The notes beneath the pieces were generated by a model. It worked only from the letters and a program-made list of their open reading frames with translations, had not been told where the DNA came from and ran no database searches. A stretch of DNA of 57,116 bases from the NCBI GenBank assembly GCA_028704635.1, contig JAQWFB010000007.1, positions 1 to 57,116 on the forward strand. Direction: 5' to 3'. Position 1 is the stretch's first letter, and each line of letters starts with the position of its first letter. Shown here piece after piece: positions 16,785 through 24,992 of this stretch. A program made the translations under genes and the position numbers. The DNA is from Candidatus Shapirobacteria bacterium. GTDB lineage: Bacteria > Patescibacteriota > Microgenomatia > UBA12405.

Positions 16785-17958
16785 AGTAATATGATCCAAT
16801 AATACCGAGCAATAAAAGCAAATTATGAATGTTTTTTTGGATGGTGGATGGGTTAATTGACGTTTTTAGGTTGATTAGTTGGTAAGGTGAAGTTAAATTA
16901 ATAAAATTTGAATCGATGGGTATTAAATGTCCCCAAGTTAAATAATTATCGTTAAACAAAATAATATAAGCGAATATAAGTGCAAAAAATATTATGAAAA
17001 AAATTTTGTTTTTTATTTTGGAATTTATGAAAAAAATAATTATAAATGGAAAAAACCACATAATCCATTGGGGGTGAAAATTAACCAGGCCGATAAAAAT
17101 TAAAAAGGTTTGCAAAATGGCAGTTTCAAATTTATATTTTGATTTGGAAAAGTAATAAACAATTAAAATTAAAATGAAAAGAACAGGAAAAATTGGTAGG
17201 CCAGAAATTTTATATTCAAGAATTTTTTGAGTTAAACCTGAACCAAAAAATGAATCATAAAAACTTTTCTGTTTTAAAAATGGAAGAATGGTTAAAATTA
17301 AAGGTATAAGAGAAAAGACGGCATATTTAGTATTTTTGAAAATATTCTTTTTGTCGTAGAAAAATAAAAATGGCAAAAACATTATTGGATACATTTTAAG
17401 AGCAATAGCAAAACCAATGGTGAGGTATGACCAAAATTGTTTATTGTTTTTTATAAAATAAAAAGAAAGAAGAGTCAAAAATGCAGGAATGATGTCAAAA
17501 TTTCCAAGAATATAAATTAAATAAATTGAAATTGGATTAAAAAGCCAAAAATATAATATTTTTTTATTTTTATATATTTTATATAAAATATATCCGGTTA
17601 ATAGGTCAAAAACTAAATAAGGTATTTTTAATACCAACATAAAAAAGATCATATTTGGATAATTATTTTGAGCTTCTCCCCAATCATTGAGCCATTGATA
17701 TAAATCATTGGGATATAAAGGTGACAAAATAAAATCAACTGAACCAAAAAAATAGTAAGTAAATGGTAAATAGACATAAATATTAGTGTATGGAAGATTG
17801 GATTTATTTTTATCAACAAAATCATAAATATTTAAAACACCATGGGAAAGATATTGCATGTGAAATAACTGGCTTTTGATGTCGGGATGATAAAAAAAAG
17901 GCATGACTAGTAGCCGAATCAAAACAGCCAGTAGGATTATTTTTTTATATTTTGCCAT
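16768..17958 (-). CDS. GT87/PIG-M-like membrane glycosyltransferase (GT-C fold)
   Basis: This multi-helix protein of about 396 residues has a first-loop aspartate in YHPDIKSQLFHMQYL, followed by IYVYLPFTYYFFGSVDFIL. Downstream, LFNPISIYLIYILGNFDIIP and AIALKMYPIMFLPFLFFY match the pattern of GT87 and PIG-M-type mannosyltransferases (NP.....y.GQfD.ip and alk.yP...lP). It lacks the long soluble tail of the GT39 neighbours. The frame opens with TTG at 17973; the ATG at 17958 is more likely. It overlaps the genes on both sides, so it is translated as part of the train. Confidence 0.75.
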   Translation of the reverse strand: MAKYKKIILLAVLIRLLVMPFFYHPDIKSQLFHMQYLSHGVLNIYDFVDKNKSNLPYTNIYVYLPFTYYFFGSVDFILSPLYPNDLYQWLNDWGEAQNNYPNMIFFMLVLKIPYLVFDLLTGYILYKIYKNKKILYFWLFNPISIYLIYILGNFDIIPAFLTLLSFYFIKNNKQFWSYLTIGFAIALKMYPIMFLPFLFFYDKKNIFKNTKYAVFSLIPLILTILPFLKQKSFYDSFFGSGLTQKILEYKISGLPIFPVLFILILIVYYFSKSKYKFETAILQTFLIFIGLVNFHPQWIMWFFPFIIIFFINSKIKNKIFFIIFFALIFAYIILFNDNYLTWGHLIPIDSNFINLTSPYQLINLKTSINPSTIQKNIHNLLLLLGIIGSYYYGKNN

Positions 17959-18731
17959 TTTTGACCAGACCAAAGAATGGAATTAATGAGGTAGTGTTTA
18001 AATAGACCATGATATTTTTTACTGCCGGGAATTAAGCGGCGCCATTGATTAGAAGAATCCGCTAATTTGGCACCACTAACGCCATGACGATGAATGATTT
18101 GACACTTGGGAAAATAGATTACGTCTTTACCTATTTTGTTTATTTTTCGACAAAGATCCAGGTCTTCAAAATAGAAAAAATATTTTTCATTCCAGCCACC
18201 GATTGATTTAAAAAATGATTTGCGAGTGAGAATGCAACCGCCAGAAACAGCCCAAACTTTGATGGGATTATCAGTTTTGGGAGTATATTTTGAATAAGAA
18301 TTTTTTTGGTTTAAAAAAAATTCTTTAAAGGCATTTAAGGCTGATTGTTTGGGAAAGACTGATGCTTGAGGGGTTAAATCTGGATTTAAAAATTTTGGGC
18401 CGATAATGCCAATATTATTTTTATCTTTAAAATATTTAAATAAATTGTTAATGGAATCATCAATTAATTCGATATCTGAATTCATGAAAAGAATATACTC
18501 ATTTGTAGCTTGTTTAAAACCGATGTTATTGGCTTTGGAAAAACCCAGATTAGCACCGTTTTTTATAATTTTGACATTTTTTTCTTGAGAAAGAAGTTCG
18601 ACAGTGTTGTCTTCAGAGCCGTTATCGACAATAATAATTTCCGGATTATCTAAAAATTTATTAATAGTTTGAACACATTTTTGGGTGATTTTAGCAGTGT
18701 TCCAAGTGACGATAATGATAGAAATATTCAT
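17937..18731 (-). CDS. WbbL-like family 2 glycosyltransferase
   Basis: This 264-residue GT2 enzyme begins MNISIIIVTWNTAKITQKCV and has EIIIVDNGSEDNTVELL, GFSKANNIGF and FMNSDIEL as the donor and metal sites. It continues with the SGGCILTRKSFFKSIGGWNE and FYFEDLDLCRKI segments typical of rhamnosyltransferase-like (WbbL) proteins. A histidine motif QIIHRHG follows. The open frame reaches 18782, but the ATG at 18731 gives the family start and leaves 10 bases after the upstream stop. It is cytoplasmic. It is similar in layout to 20265-21137 and 23122-24033. Confidence 0.87.
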   Translation of the reverse strand: MNISIIIVTWNTAKITQKCVQTINKFLDNPEIIIVDNGSEDNTVELLSQEKNVKIIKNGANLGFSKANNIGFKQATNEYILFMNSDIELIDDSINNLFKYFKDKNNIGIIGPKFLNPDLTPQASVFPKQSALNAFKEFFLNQKNSYSKYTPKTDNPIKVWAVSGGCILTRKSFFKSIGGWNEKYFFYFEDLDLCRKINKIGKDVIYFPKCQIIHRHGVSGAKLADSSNQWRRLIPGSKKYHGLFKHYLINSILWSGQKWQNIKK

Positions 18732-18741
18732 AAATTTTATT

Positions 18742-20268
18742 TTAAAAAGTAAAAATTTCTGGTAATTTTCCCCAATTAGCAATAATGTATTGAAATCCTT
18801 GAAGATTCCATTTATTCATTTGCCAAAAAACTAATAATAAAGATATTATCCAGATGATATAACCTAATTTAAATTGTTTATTAAATATTTTTATATTAAT
18901 TGTTAGATATTTTTCAGTTATATATAACAATATGAAGAATAATAATGAAAAACGAAAAATACTATAATTATTATTGTTTGTTTTATAGGTGAAATAACCC
19001 CAATAGAAAGAAGATAAAAATGGCAAAATATAAAAAATAGCTAGAGATATAAGGCTTGGTTCTGTTAATAGTTTATATAAGAAATAACCTGAAGCAATAA
19101 TTAAAAAAGGCATAAAAGGAAGACTGTACCAAGGATAATTTGAGCCACCTAAAAATAGAAAGACAAAAAGATAACTGGTAAAGACGGTAATAATATAAAA
19201 ATGTTTTTTGGTATTTTTATAACAGATGGTAAATAGAGAAATTAGACCGAAAATCCAATAGCCTTCTTTTGGAAAATTTTTGAAATTTGGACCAATTACT
19301 GATGATAAAAAACCCAATGGACCATAAAATCCTCTATTCGCTTGATCAAAAAGGAGTTTAAAAAAAAGATCTGGAGCTAAATAATACATATAACCGTAAT
19401 AAAGGCTACTTATAATAATAAAAGGAATTAAAAAATAGAGATATTTTTTAAAAGGTATTTTTTCTTTAAATAGAAAAACTAAGACGGCTAAAATTATAAA
19501 AATGGCTGATTCTTTGGTTATAAAAGCTAATCCTGAAAAAATACCGGCAGTTAATAAAAGTAATGGAGATAGTTTTTTATTTTTGTTTTGAATAAATAAA
19601 ATTATTAAGGAAAAAATTAAAAGTGAAAAAGGAATTAATATATTTTCAAATAGAGCAAATCGAGACATTAAAACAAAAGTGGTAACAGTTGAATAAATTA
19701 TTAAAGATAAAAATGAAACGATTAAATTTTTATAAAGAAGAAAACCAAAAATAAAAATTAAAACACCGGTGATTAATGATAAATAAAGTGCTATTTGACG
19801 ATATTCAGCTGGTTTTAAACTATCAAAGGAGGAAACATCGCTTTTAATTCCTAAAGAAAAGAGAAAACTACCAAAGATTGGATGATCGAAAAAGGGTTGG
19901 ACAAGCCTAATGGTTTCTTTACCTTTACCAATATCGACATCGGTGACAAAAGTAACTGGATAATTAAAATCAGAAATATTTTTAAGGGTAGGATTTTGAT
20001 TATTGACGGTAATACTGACTCCGTTGAAACCTTTATTATGAGTTTTTTGATCATCTAGTATTTTATAAACATCCATGTTTGTCCAACCGGTTGGAATACC
20101 AGTTTTTCTAAAGGTATCGCCAACAAAAGGATAATTTCTTTCATCAAAAATAGTAGTATCAGGAATTCTTTCATAACCTAACCATTTTATGTAATAAAAA
20201 TGGTGAGAAAGGAACAAGACCAAAACAGTGATTAAAAAATATATTATATATATTTTTTGTGGCTTCAT
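18742..20268 (-). CDS. GT39-like multi-helix membrane protein
   Basis: This 508-residue protein has one N-terminal helix and then an outer loop with TTIFDERNYPFVGDTF (D42, E43). The loop is unusually long (to about residue 150) and contains ITVNNQNPTLKNISDF and VTFVTDVDIG, so a small outer domain is inserted before the second helix. LVQPFFDHPIFGSFLFSLG and ILIPFSLLIFSL are GT-C-like. No soluble C-terminal tail is present, unlike the GT39 trio. The spacing to its neighbours (10-base gap and 4-base overlap) places it in the same transcript. The glycosyltransferase role is inferred from the DE motif, topology and context. Confidence 0.7.
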   Translation of the reverse strand: MKPQKIYIIYFLITVLVLFLSHHFYYIKWLGYERIPDTTIFDERNYPFVGDTFRKTGIPTGWTNMDVYKILDDQKTHNKGFNGVSITVNNQNPTLKNISDFNYPVTFVTDVDIGKGKETIRLVQPFFDHPIFGSFLFSLGIKSDVSSFDSLKPAEYRQIALYLSLITGVLIFIFGFLLYKNLIVSFLSLIIYSTVTTFVLMSRFALFENILIPFSLLIFSLIILFIQNKNKKLSPLLLLTAGIFSGLAFITKESAIFIILAVLVFLFKEKIPFKKYLYFLIPFIIISSLYYGYMYYLAPDLFFKLLFDQANRGFYGPLGFLSSVIGPNFKNFPKEGYWIFGLISLFTICYKNTKKHFYIITVFTSYLFVFLFLGGSNYPWYSLPFMPFLIIASGYFLYKLLTEPSLISLAIFYILPFLSSFYWGYFTYKTNNNNYSIFRFSLLFFILLYITEKYLTINIKIFNKQFKLGYIIWIISLLLVFWQMNKWNLQGFQYIIANWGKLPEIFTF

Positions 20269-21137
20269 AAAAATTTTTTAAATATTTCTCGATCAGTGAG
20301 TTTGGGAAAAACGATTGGCGGGGCGGATTTTTTGATTTGTTTTTTGGCGGCACGAATAATTTTTATATAATTGGGACCGGATAAAACTCGGCCAATCAGA
20401 GTAAATTTATTTAAGAAGAGAAGTTGTGGATCATCGATATTTCGCCAAACAGACAAAAGACGATTTCTTTCTTTGACATAATTTAAAAGGCTTTTAGGAA
20501 ATTTGGACATAGTTGATTCGTGGCGATGTTCAATAATACATTTTGGTTCCCATAAAAGTGTATATCCCGATTTCCAAGCTCTGAGACCAAGATCTAAATC
20601 TTCACAATAAAAAGGTTCGTAAACTTTATCAAAACCACCTAATTTTTGAAATAAATCTTTTCTAACAATTGAACCACCACCAGAAAGCCAACCAGTAATA
20701 TGAGTTTTTTTAATATCTTTACCTGGTTCGTGTTGAAGATAGCCATTTTGCCAGAAAATCCTGGCCCAATTTTCATTACCTAATTCGGCAAAACCAACTC
20801 CAAAAACTTTTGGATCGGAAAAATGATGGAGAGCGTTTTTAATATAGTTTTGATGAGGAAAAATATCACTATTTAACATGACGACCAAATCTCCTTTACT
20901 TTTAAAAATGGCATTATTGGAATTTTTTCCGAATCCTAGGTTATTTTTATGAGTAATTAATTTTAATTTAGAATATTTTTTTTTGAGCTCTTTTATATAA
21001 ATAACACTTTTATCAGAGGAGGCGTCATCGGCAACAATAATTTCTTGGGCTTCAGGACTCATTTTAATCACTTGTTCTAAATTTTTTTTAAGTAAATCTA
21101 GTCCATTCCAATTAGTAATAATGACCGATATTTTCAT
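20265..21137 (-). CDS. WbbL-like family 2 glycosyltransferase
   Basis: This 290-residue cytoplasmic GT2 enzyme starts MKISVIITNWNGLDLLKKNL and carries EIIVADDASSDKSV, GFGKNSNNAI and VVMLNSDIFP. It continues with SGGGSIVRKDLFQKLGGFDK and FYCEDLDLGLRAWKSGY. The late motif IIEHRHESTMSKF is shared with rhamnosyltransferase-like enzymes, and a basic tail (RAAKKQIKKSAPPIV) may touch the membrane. The stop overlaps the next gene by 4 bases and the start lies one base after the GT4 stop, so these are coupled. Confidence 0.87.
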   Translation of the reverse strand: MKISVIITNWNGLDLLKKNLEQVIKMSPEAQEIIVADDASSDKSVIYIKELKKKYSKLKLITHKNNLGFGKNSNNAIFKSKGDLVVMLNSDIFPHQNYIKNALHHFSDPKVFGVGFAELGNENWARIFWQNGYLQHEPGKDIKKTHITGWLSGGGSIVRKDLFQKLGGFDKVYEPFYCEDLDLGLRAWKSGYTLLWEPKCIIEHRHESTMSKFPKSLLNYVKERNRLLSVWRNIDDPQLLFLNKFTLIGRVLSGPNYIKIIRAAKKQIKKSAPPIVFPKLTDREIFKKFL

Positions 21138-21138
21138 G

Positions 21139-22320
21139 TTATTTTTTAATTAAATTAAGTAAATCTTTTTCAAAATTATCTTTTGAAAATTTTTGACATT
21201 TGCCAATAGCTTTTTTAGACATTCTTCTTAAATCATCCGACGATTCTATTAAACTTTTGGTTTTAAAGACTAATTCATCGATAGTTGTCCATAAATATCC
21301 GTCAACACCATCGGAAATAATTTCGGGAATACCACCTTTGGCAATTACGACAGGAACTAGGCCAGAAGCCATGGCTTCAACAACAGTCATACCAAAATGT
21401 TCAGTGTTTTCTGGATGGGTCATTTCGTCAACATCAAATCCAGCGGCATGCCAATATATTTTTGATTTTGAATAAATTTCTTTTAAATCATCAAAACTGG
21501 GATTAATTATAAATTCAATTGGAAACCCAGAAGCTTTTTCTTTTAAATATTTAAGGTAGGAATTTTGGTCAGGGTTAGTAAGACTGCCACCGGCCAATAT
21601 TAATCTCCAATTGGCTACTTTTTCTTCTTCAAATAATTTTTTAAAAGCATCGATTAAAATGTCCTGTTTTTTGGCATTTAAGATATTATCAAAACGACCA
21701 ACCGATAAAATAAAATTCTTTTTATCATCTGATGGTTCAAATTTATCAACATCAACCGGCGGATAAATAATATTAATTTTGGAAGGAAGACTGTCTTGAT
21801 AAAATTTGGCAGTAAATTGAGAATTACAAATTATTTTTGAAAATAACAGTAATTTTGAATTATTAATTATTTTATTTAAAATATTTTGATTATCAGAGAA
21901 AGGAACTTGGATATGGAGAAGATTTTGTTTAGCAAAAACAATAGGAATGCTACCATCGCCTAAATAAAATAAAATATCGTATTTACTGGTAGTCTTTAAT
22001 TTATTAAAAAAATTAATAAATTTTTTGTGTATTTTTTGAGGATTAAGAGAATGGTTGATGAACTTGGATAAATTTCTCTCTTCTTCAAGAAAATCAATTT
22101 GTTTTGGTTTTAATTGAAAAACATCTTTAACTAAATTTAAACCATCTAACTTTAGAGAGAATCTTTTTGTAGCTTTTTCTATTAATTTTTGGTCACCAGA
22201 CCAAAATAAATCAACTTTATAACCATGTTTTAATAAAATTTCAGCAACTGTTAGACAATATCTTTCGCCACCGCCTAATGTGTCCAAATAGGGATCGTAG
22301 ATTGCAACTCTTTTTACCAT
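21139..22320 (-). CDS. ALG11-like family 4 glycosyltransferase
   Basis: This GT-B enzyme of about 393 residues begins MVKRVAIYDPYLDTLGGGERY, the glycine-rich loop of ALG11-type mannosyltransferases. ICNSQFTAKFYQ and NIIYPPVDVDKFEP mark the start of the donor domain, and ILSVGRFDNILNAKKQDIL the nucleotide-binding strand. The catalytic EX7E is complete: EHFGMTVVEAMASG. The first codon of the open frame (22323) is TTG and the next is ATG, which I use. A 22-base gap upstream contains a TATTAT box 7 bases before the ATG, so an internal promoter is possible. ALG11 proteins add alpha-1,2-mannose to a lipid-linked glycan; mannose here is a guess. Confidence 0.87.
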   Translation of the reverse strand: MVKRVAIYDPYLDTLGGGERYCLTVAEILLKHGYKVDLFWSGDQKLIEKATKRFSLKLDGLNLVKDVFQLKPKQIDFLEEERNLSKFINHSLNPQKIHKKFINFFNKLKTTSKYDILFYLGDGSIPIVFAKQNLLHIQVPFSDNQNILNKIINNSKLLLFSKIICNSQFTAKFYQDSLPSKINIIYPPVDVDKFEPSDDKKNFILSVGRFDNILNAKKQDILIDAFKKLFEEEKVANWRLILAGGSLTNPDQNSYLKYLKEKASGFPIEFIINPSFDDLKEIYSKSKIYWHAAGFDVDEMTHPENTEHFGMTVVEAMASGLVPVVIAKGGIPEIISDGVDGYLWTTIDELVFKTKSLIESSDDLRRMSKKAIGKCQKFSKDNFEKDLLNLIKK

Positions 22321-22327
22321 CAAATTT

Positions 22328-22333
22328 ATAATA
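22328..22333 (-). promoter_or_regulatory. Candidate internal -10 box before the ALG11-like gene
   Basis: TATTAT on the minus strand lies 7 bases before the ATG at 22320, in one of the few gaps of the train. No good -35 is seen. The spacing matches the leaderless pattern found at unit-opening genes in this window, but chance matches are expected in such AT-rich DNA. Confidence 0.35.
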
Positions 22334-22342
22334 GCATTAAAT

Positions 22343-23125
22343 CTACTTATTTTGTTTTTGTTGAATTTCCCAAAGGCGGGCGTAAATTAAAAAGGTATCG
22401 AAAGTTTCAAATAAAACGGAAATCCAACCAACAGTGCCGTCCTTCCACATTTTTTGAATAATTAGTCTTTCCCAGATTTTAGTTAACATCATTCTGATGA
22501 AACGCCACCAAACAACAGGTGGATGATTGTTTTGAAAAAGAGCCTGAGCCTCCATATCTGTCCAAACTAAGGTTTTATTGACCATCGAAGTGAGGTCACG
22601 ATGAGTGTAATGGAGAAGATCCGATTTTAAATGCTCTAGGGGGCCGTCAATGACAGGTTCTTCATGAAGGATGCCTTTGTAGCCTTTAAAATATTTTTTA
22701 CAATAGAGACGTTTGACATAGTCTGGATAAGAACCGCCATATCTAACTCTTTTACCTAAATAGTGATTGGCTCGAGGAATGGCATAGTGGGAAATTGGGT
22801 TATTTTTAATGTTTATTTTTTTAATGATTTCTTGTTTTAATTGTGGAGTGATTCTTTCATCAGCGTCGATATATAAAATCCAATCTTTGGTGGCATTATT
22901 AAAACCTAAATTACGCCATTTGGAAAAATTTTTATTATATTCATCAATTGCTTTAACTATTTTTATTGATGGAATAATTTTTTTAGCAAGAGCGACAGTG
23001 TTGTCAGTGGAATTGGCGGCGACAAGAATAATTTCATCAGCCCAATCGCAAGATTTTAGACAATCGACAATCATTTTCTCTTCGTTGCCAGCTAAAATGA
23101 TAATGGAAAGATTTTTTATGGTCAT
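22343..23125 (-). CDS. WaaE/KdtX-type family 2 glycosyltransferase
   Basis: This 260-residue GT2 enzyme has LSIIILAGNEEKMIVDCL, WADEIILVAANSTDNT and ILYIDADERITPQLKQEI with the DADE metal motif. YLGKRVRYGGSYPDYVKRLY and GILHEEPVIDG follow, as in lipopolysaccharide-core glucosyltransferases. It is a paralogue of 5344-6171 and 24038-24973. The ATG at 23125 overlaps the TGA of the upstream GT2 gene by 4 bases. It should work on the cytoplasmic side; substrate unknown. Confidence 0.85.
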   Translation of the reverse strand: MTIKNLSIIILAGNEEKMIVDCLKSCDWADEIILVAANSTDNTVALAKKIIPSIKIVKAIDEYNKNFSKWRNLGFNNATKDWILYIDADERITPQLKQEIIKKINIKNNPISHYAIPRANHYLGKRVRYGGSYPDYVKRLYCKKYFKGYKGILHEEPVIDGPLEHLKSDLLHYTHRDLTSMVNKTLVWTDMEAQALFQNNHPPVVWWRFIRMMLTKIWERLIIQKMWKDGTVGWISVLFETFDTFLIYARLWEIQQKQNK

Positions 23126-24033
23126 TTCCAGCTCCCTTTATTCATTTTATTACTATAAATATCTATAATCGCTTGTTTTTGCCATCTTGATTTACTAAAT
23201 AATATTTTAAGAGATTCTCTAAAGATGGCGAATTTTGTTCTTGTTTTGGCGTATTTATAGGCAAAATAAATTCTGTTACGAGTTATAAAATAATTTTGTA
23301 AATTTCCTGGGCCATTGGTTGATCCAGAATTTAAGTGCCAAATAATTGATTTGGGGATGCAAGCCATTTTAAAACCGGCATTTTTGGCTCGCTGGCAAAA
23401 ATCAACATCTTCAAAATACATGAAATAATTTTCGTCTAATTTCCCAATTTTTTGGAAGACTTGACGACTGGCCATTAGACAACATCCACTGATAAAATCA
23501 ACATTATTAATAATTTTATTAAATTGATCATTATCAACTTCATCAATACTAATATTACTGCCATAAATATTATTCCAATCGATTTGACCACCCATCGACC
23601 AAATAACTTTGCCTAAATCTTTTTTTTGATACCGATCTTTATGGTATTCAAAACCGGGAGCAAAATAAATTTTAGGGCCGATAATATCGTAATTGGTTGA
23701 TTCTTTTAATAATTCTTCTAAAAAATTTGGCTTAACTAAAACATCGTTATTTAAAAGGACTAAAAAATCAAATTTATTTTTGAGAGCGTAATCTATACCA
23801 AAATTATTACCACCAGCATAACCATAATTTCCCTTAGTATTAATAATTTTTACTAATTTATTATTTTTATATTCTTGATTGAAAATTTTTAGGGAATCAT
23901 CTGAAGAACCATTGTCAACTAAAATAATTTGATAATCAAAAGAATCGTGTTTTATTTTAAGAACCGAAGTAATAGTCTCAATAGTAAGTTTTGCTTGTTT
24001 CCAATTTAAAACAATGATTGCAATTTTTTTCAT
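23122..24033 (-). CDS. WbbL-like family 2 glycosyltransferase
   Basis: This 303-residue cytoplasmic GT2 enzyme starts MKKIAIIVLNWKQAKLTIET and has IILVDNGSSDDSLK, YGYAGGNNFGID and LVLLNNDVLVKPNF as donor and metal sites. It continues with FISGCCLMASRQVFQKIGKL and YFMYFEDVDFCQRAKNAGF. IIWHLNSGST and the following region rich in aromatic and basic residues (NYFITRNRIYFAYKY) are typical of rhamnosyltransferase-like enzymes. It is the third WbbL-type member of the train and is coupled to the downstream GT2 gene by an ATGA overlap. Confidence 0.87.
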   Translation of the reverse strand: MKKIAIIVLNWKQAKLTIETITSVLKIKHDSFDYQIILVDNGSSDDSLKIFNQEYKNNKLVKIINTKGNYGYAGGNNFGIDYALKNKFDFLVLLNNDVLVKPNFLEELLKESTNYDIIGPKIYFAPGFEYHKDRYQKKDLGKVIWSMGGQIDWNNIYGSNISIDEVDNDQFNKIINNVDFISGCCLMASRQVFQKIGKLDENYFMYFEDVDFCQRAKNAGFKMACIPKSIIWHLNSGSTNGPGNLQNYFITRNRIYFAYKYAKTRTKFAIFRESLKILFSKSRWQKQAIIDIYSNKMNKGSWK

Positions 24034-24037
24034 GAAA

Positions 24038-24973
24038 CTAAAAGTTTTTAGTTAGATAACTTAAAGTTAGACGAATTTTGAGTAAAAGTCTTTTAAAAAA
24101 ATTGGCAGAATATTCTTTTCTGAAATATTTATTAAACCAAAAATCATATTCGAAAGTAGTTTCTTGACTGGCAGAGACAAAAGATTCTTTGGTGATGGAT
24201 TTTTCTTGACAACCTTGTTTTTCCCAAAGTTTGACATAAATTAGAGCAATGGCAAAAGCTTGAAGAAGGGAAAAAATTAAACCATGGAAACCATCTTTGT
24301 AGCCTTCGGCAAAGAAAAAACGACTATTAAATTCTTGGATTGGTTTCAAAAGAAAATCGCTGGTTTTGATTTTATAATTTTGAGCAAATAATTCATCGGC
24401 CTGAATCCCACTGTAGCGAAGAGCTCGAGTGACAAATTGACTAACACTGGTGTAATTATTGTGTTGGATGGCCATTTTTTCGGAGTCTAAGAGAGTGATG
24501 CCATTGCCTTTGGTTGTTGGCTGACTGTGAATTTCTTTTTTCCAAGTGACGGCTCCTTTTTTAAAAAAGCGAATTAAATAATCAGGCCAACTATTAGAAT
24601 GGCGAATCCATTTTCCAAAAATAATATTTTTGCGAGGAATTTTAACAAAATCAACATCGGCTCTTTTTGTGACAGAGAGCAACTCGTTTTTTAATGTCTT
24701 GGTTAAAAATTCATCTGGATCAAGGAGTAAAATCCATTTGCCAGTGGCCTTGGAAAGGGCAAAATTTCTGGCTGGTTCGACAAACTTCATTGGACGATAG
24801 GAAAAAACTTGGGCTCCAGCTTTTTTGGCAATTTCTTGGCTGCCATCAGTAGAATTCATATCGACAACGATTATCTCATCGGCTAAATTTTTAATGGAAC
24901 GGAGACATTTATTTAAAGCTTCGGCTTCATTTCGAACATTGATGACGGCCGAAATATTAGGTTTGTTTTTCAT
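24038..24973 (-). CDS. WaaE/KdtX-type family 2 glycosyltransferase
   Basis: This 311-residue GT2 enzyme has ISAVINVRNEAEALNKCLRS, LADEIIVVDMNSTDGSQEI and ILLLDPDEFLTKTLKNEL, where DPDE replaces the DADE of its paralogues. KNIIFGKWIRHSNSWPDYL and WKKEIHSQPTTKG fit the group. A basic tail follows (FFKRLLLKIRLTLSYL). The frame reaches 25057 but would overlap the previous gene by 65 bases; the ATG at 24973 gives the family start, leaves a 19-base gap, and has AGGA about nine bases upstream as a possible ribosome site. Confidence 0.85.
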   Translation of the reverse strand: MKNKPNISAVINVRNEAEALNKCLRSIKNLADEIIVVDMNSTDGSQEIAKKAGAQVFSYRPMKFVEPARNFALSKATGKWILLLDPDEFLTKTLKNELLSVTKRADVDFVKIPRKNIIFGKWIRHSNSWPDYLIRFFKKGAVTWKKEIHSQPTTKGNGITLLDSEKMAIQHNNYTSVSQFVTRALRYSGIQADELFAQNYKIKTSDFLLKPIQEFNSRFFFAEGYKDGFHGLIFSLLQAFAIALIYVKLWEKQGCQEKSITKESFVSASQETTFEYDFWFNKYFRKEYSANFFKRLLLKIRLTLSYLTKNF

Positions 24974-24992
24974 AATTGAATGTCCTATTTTA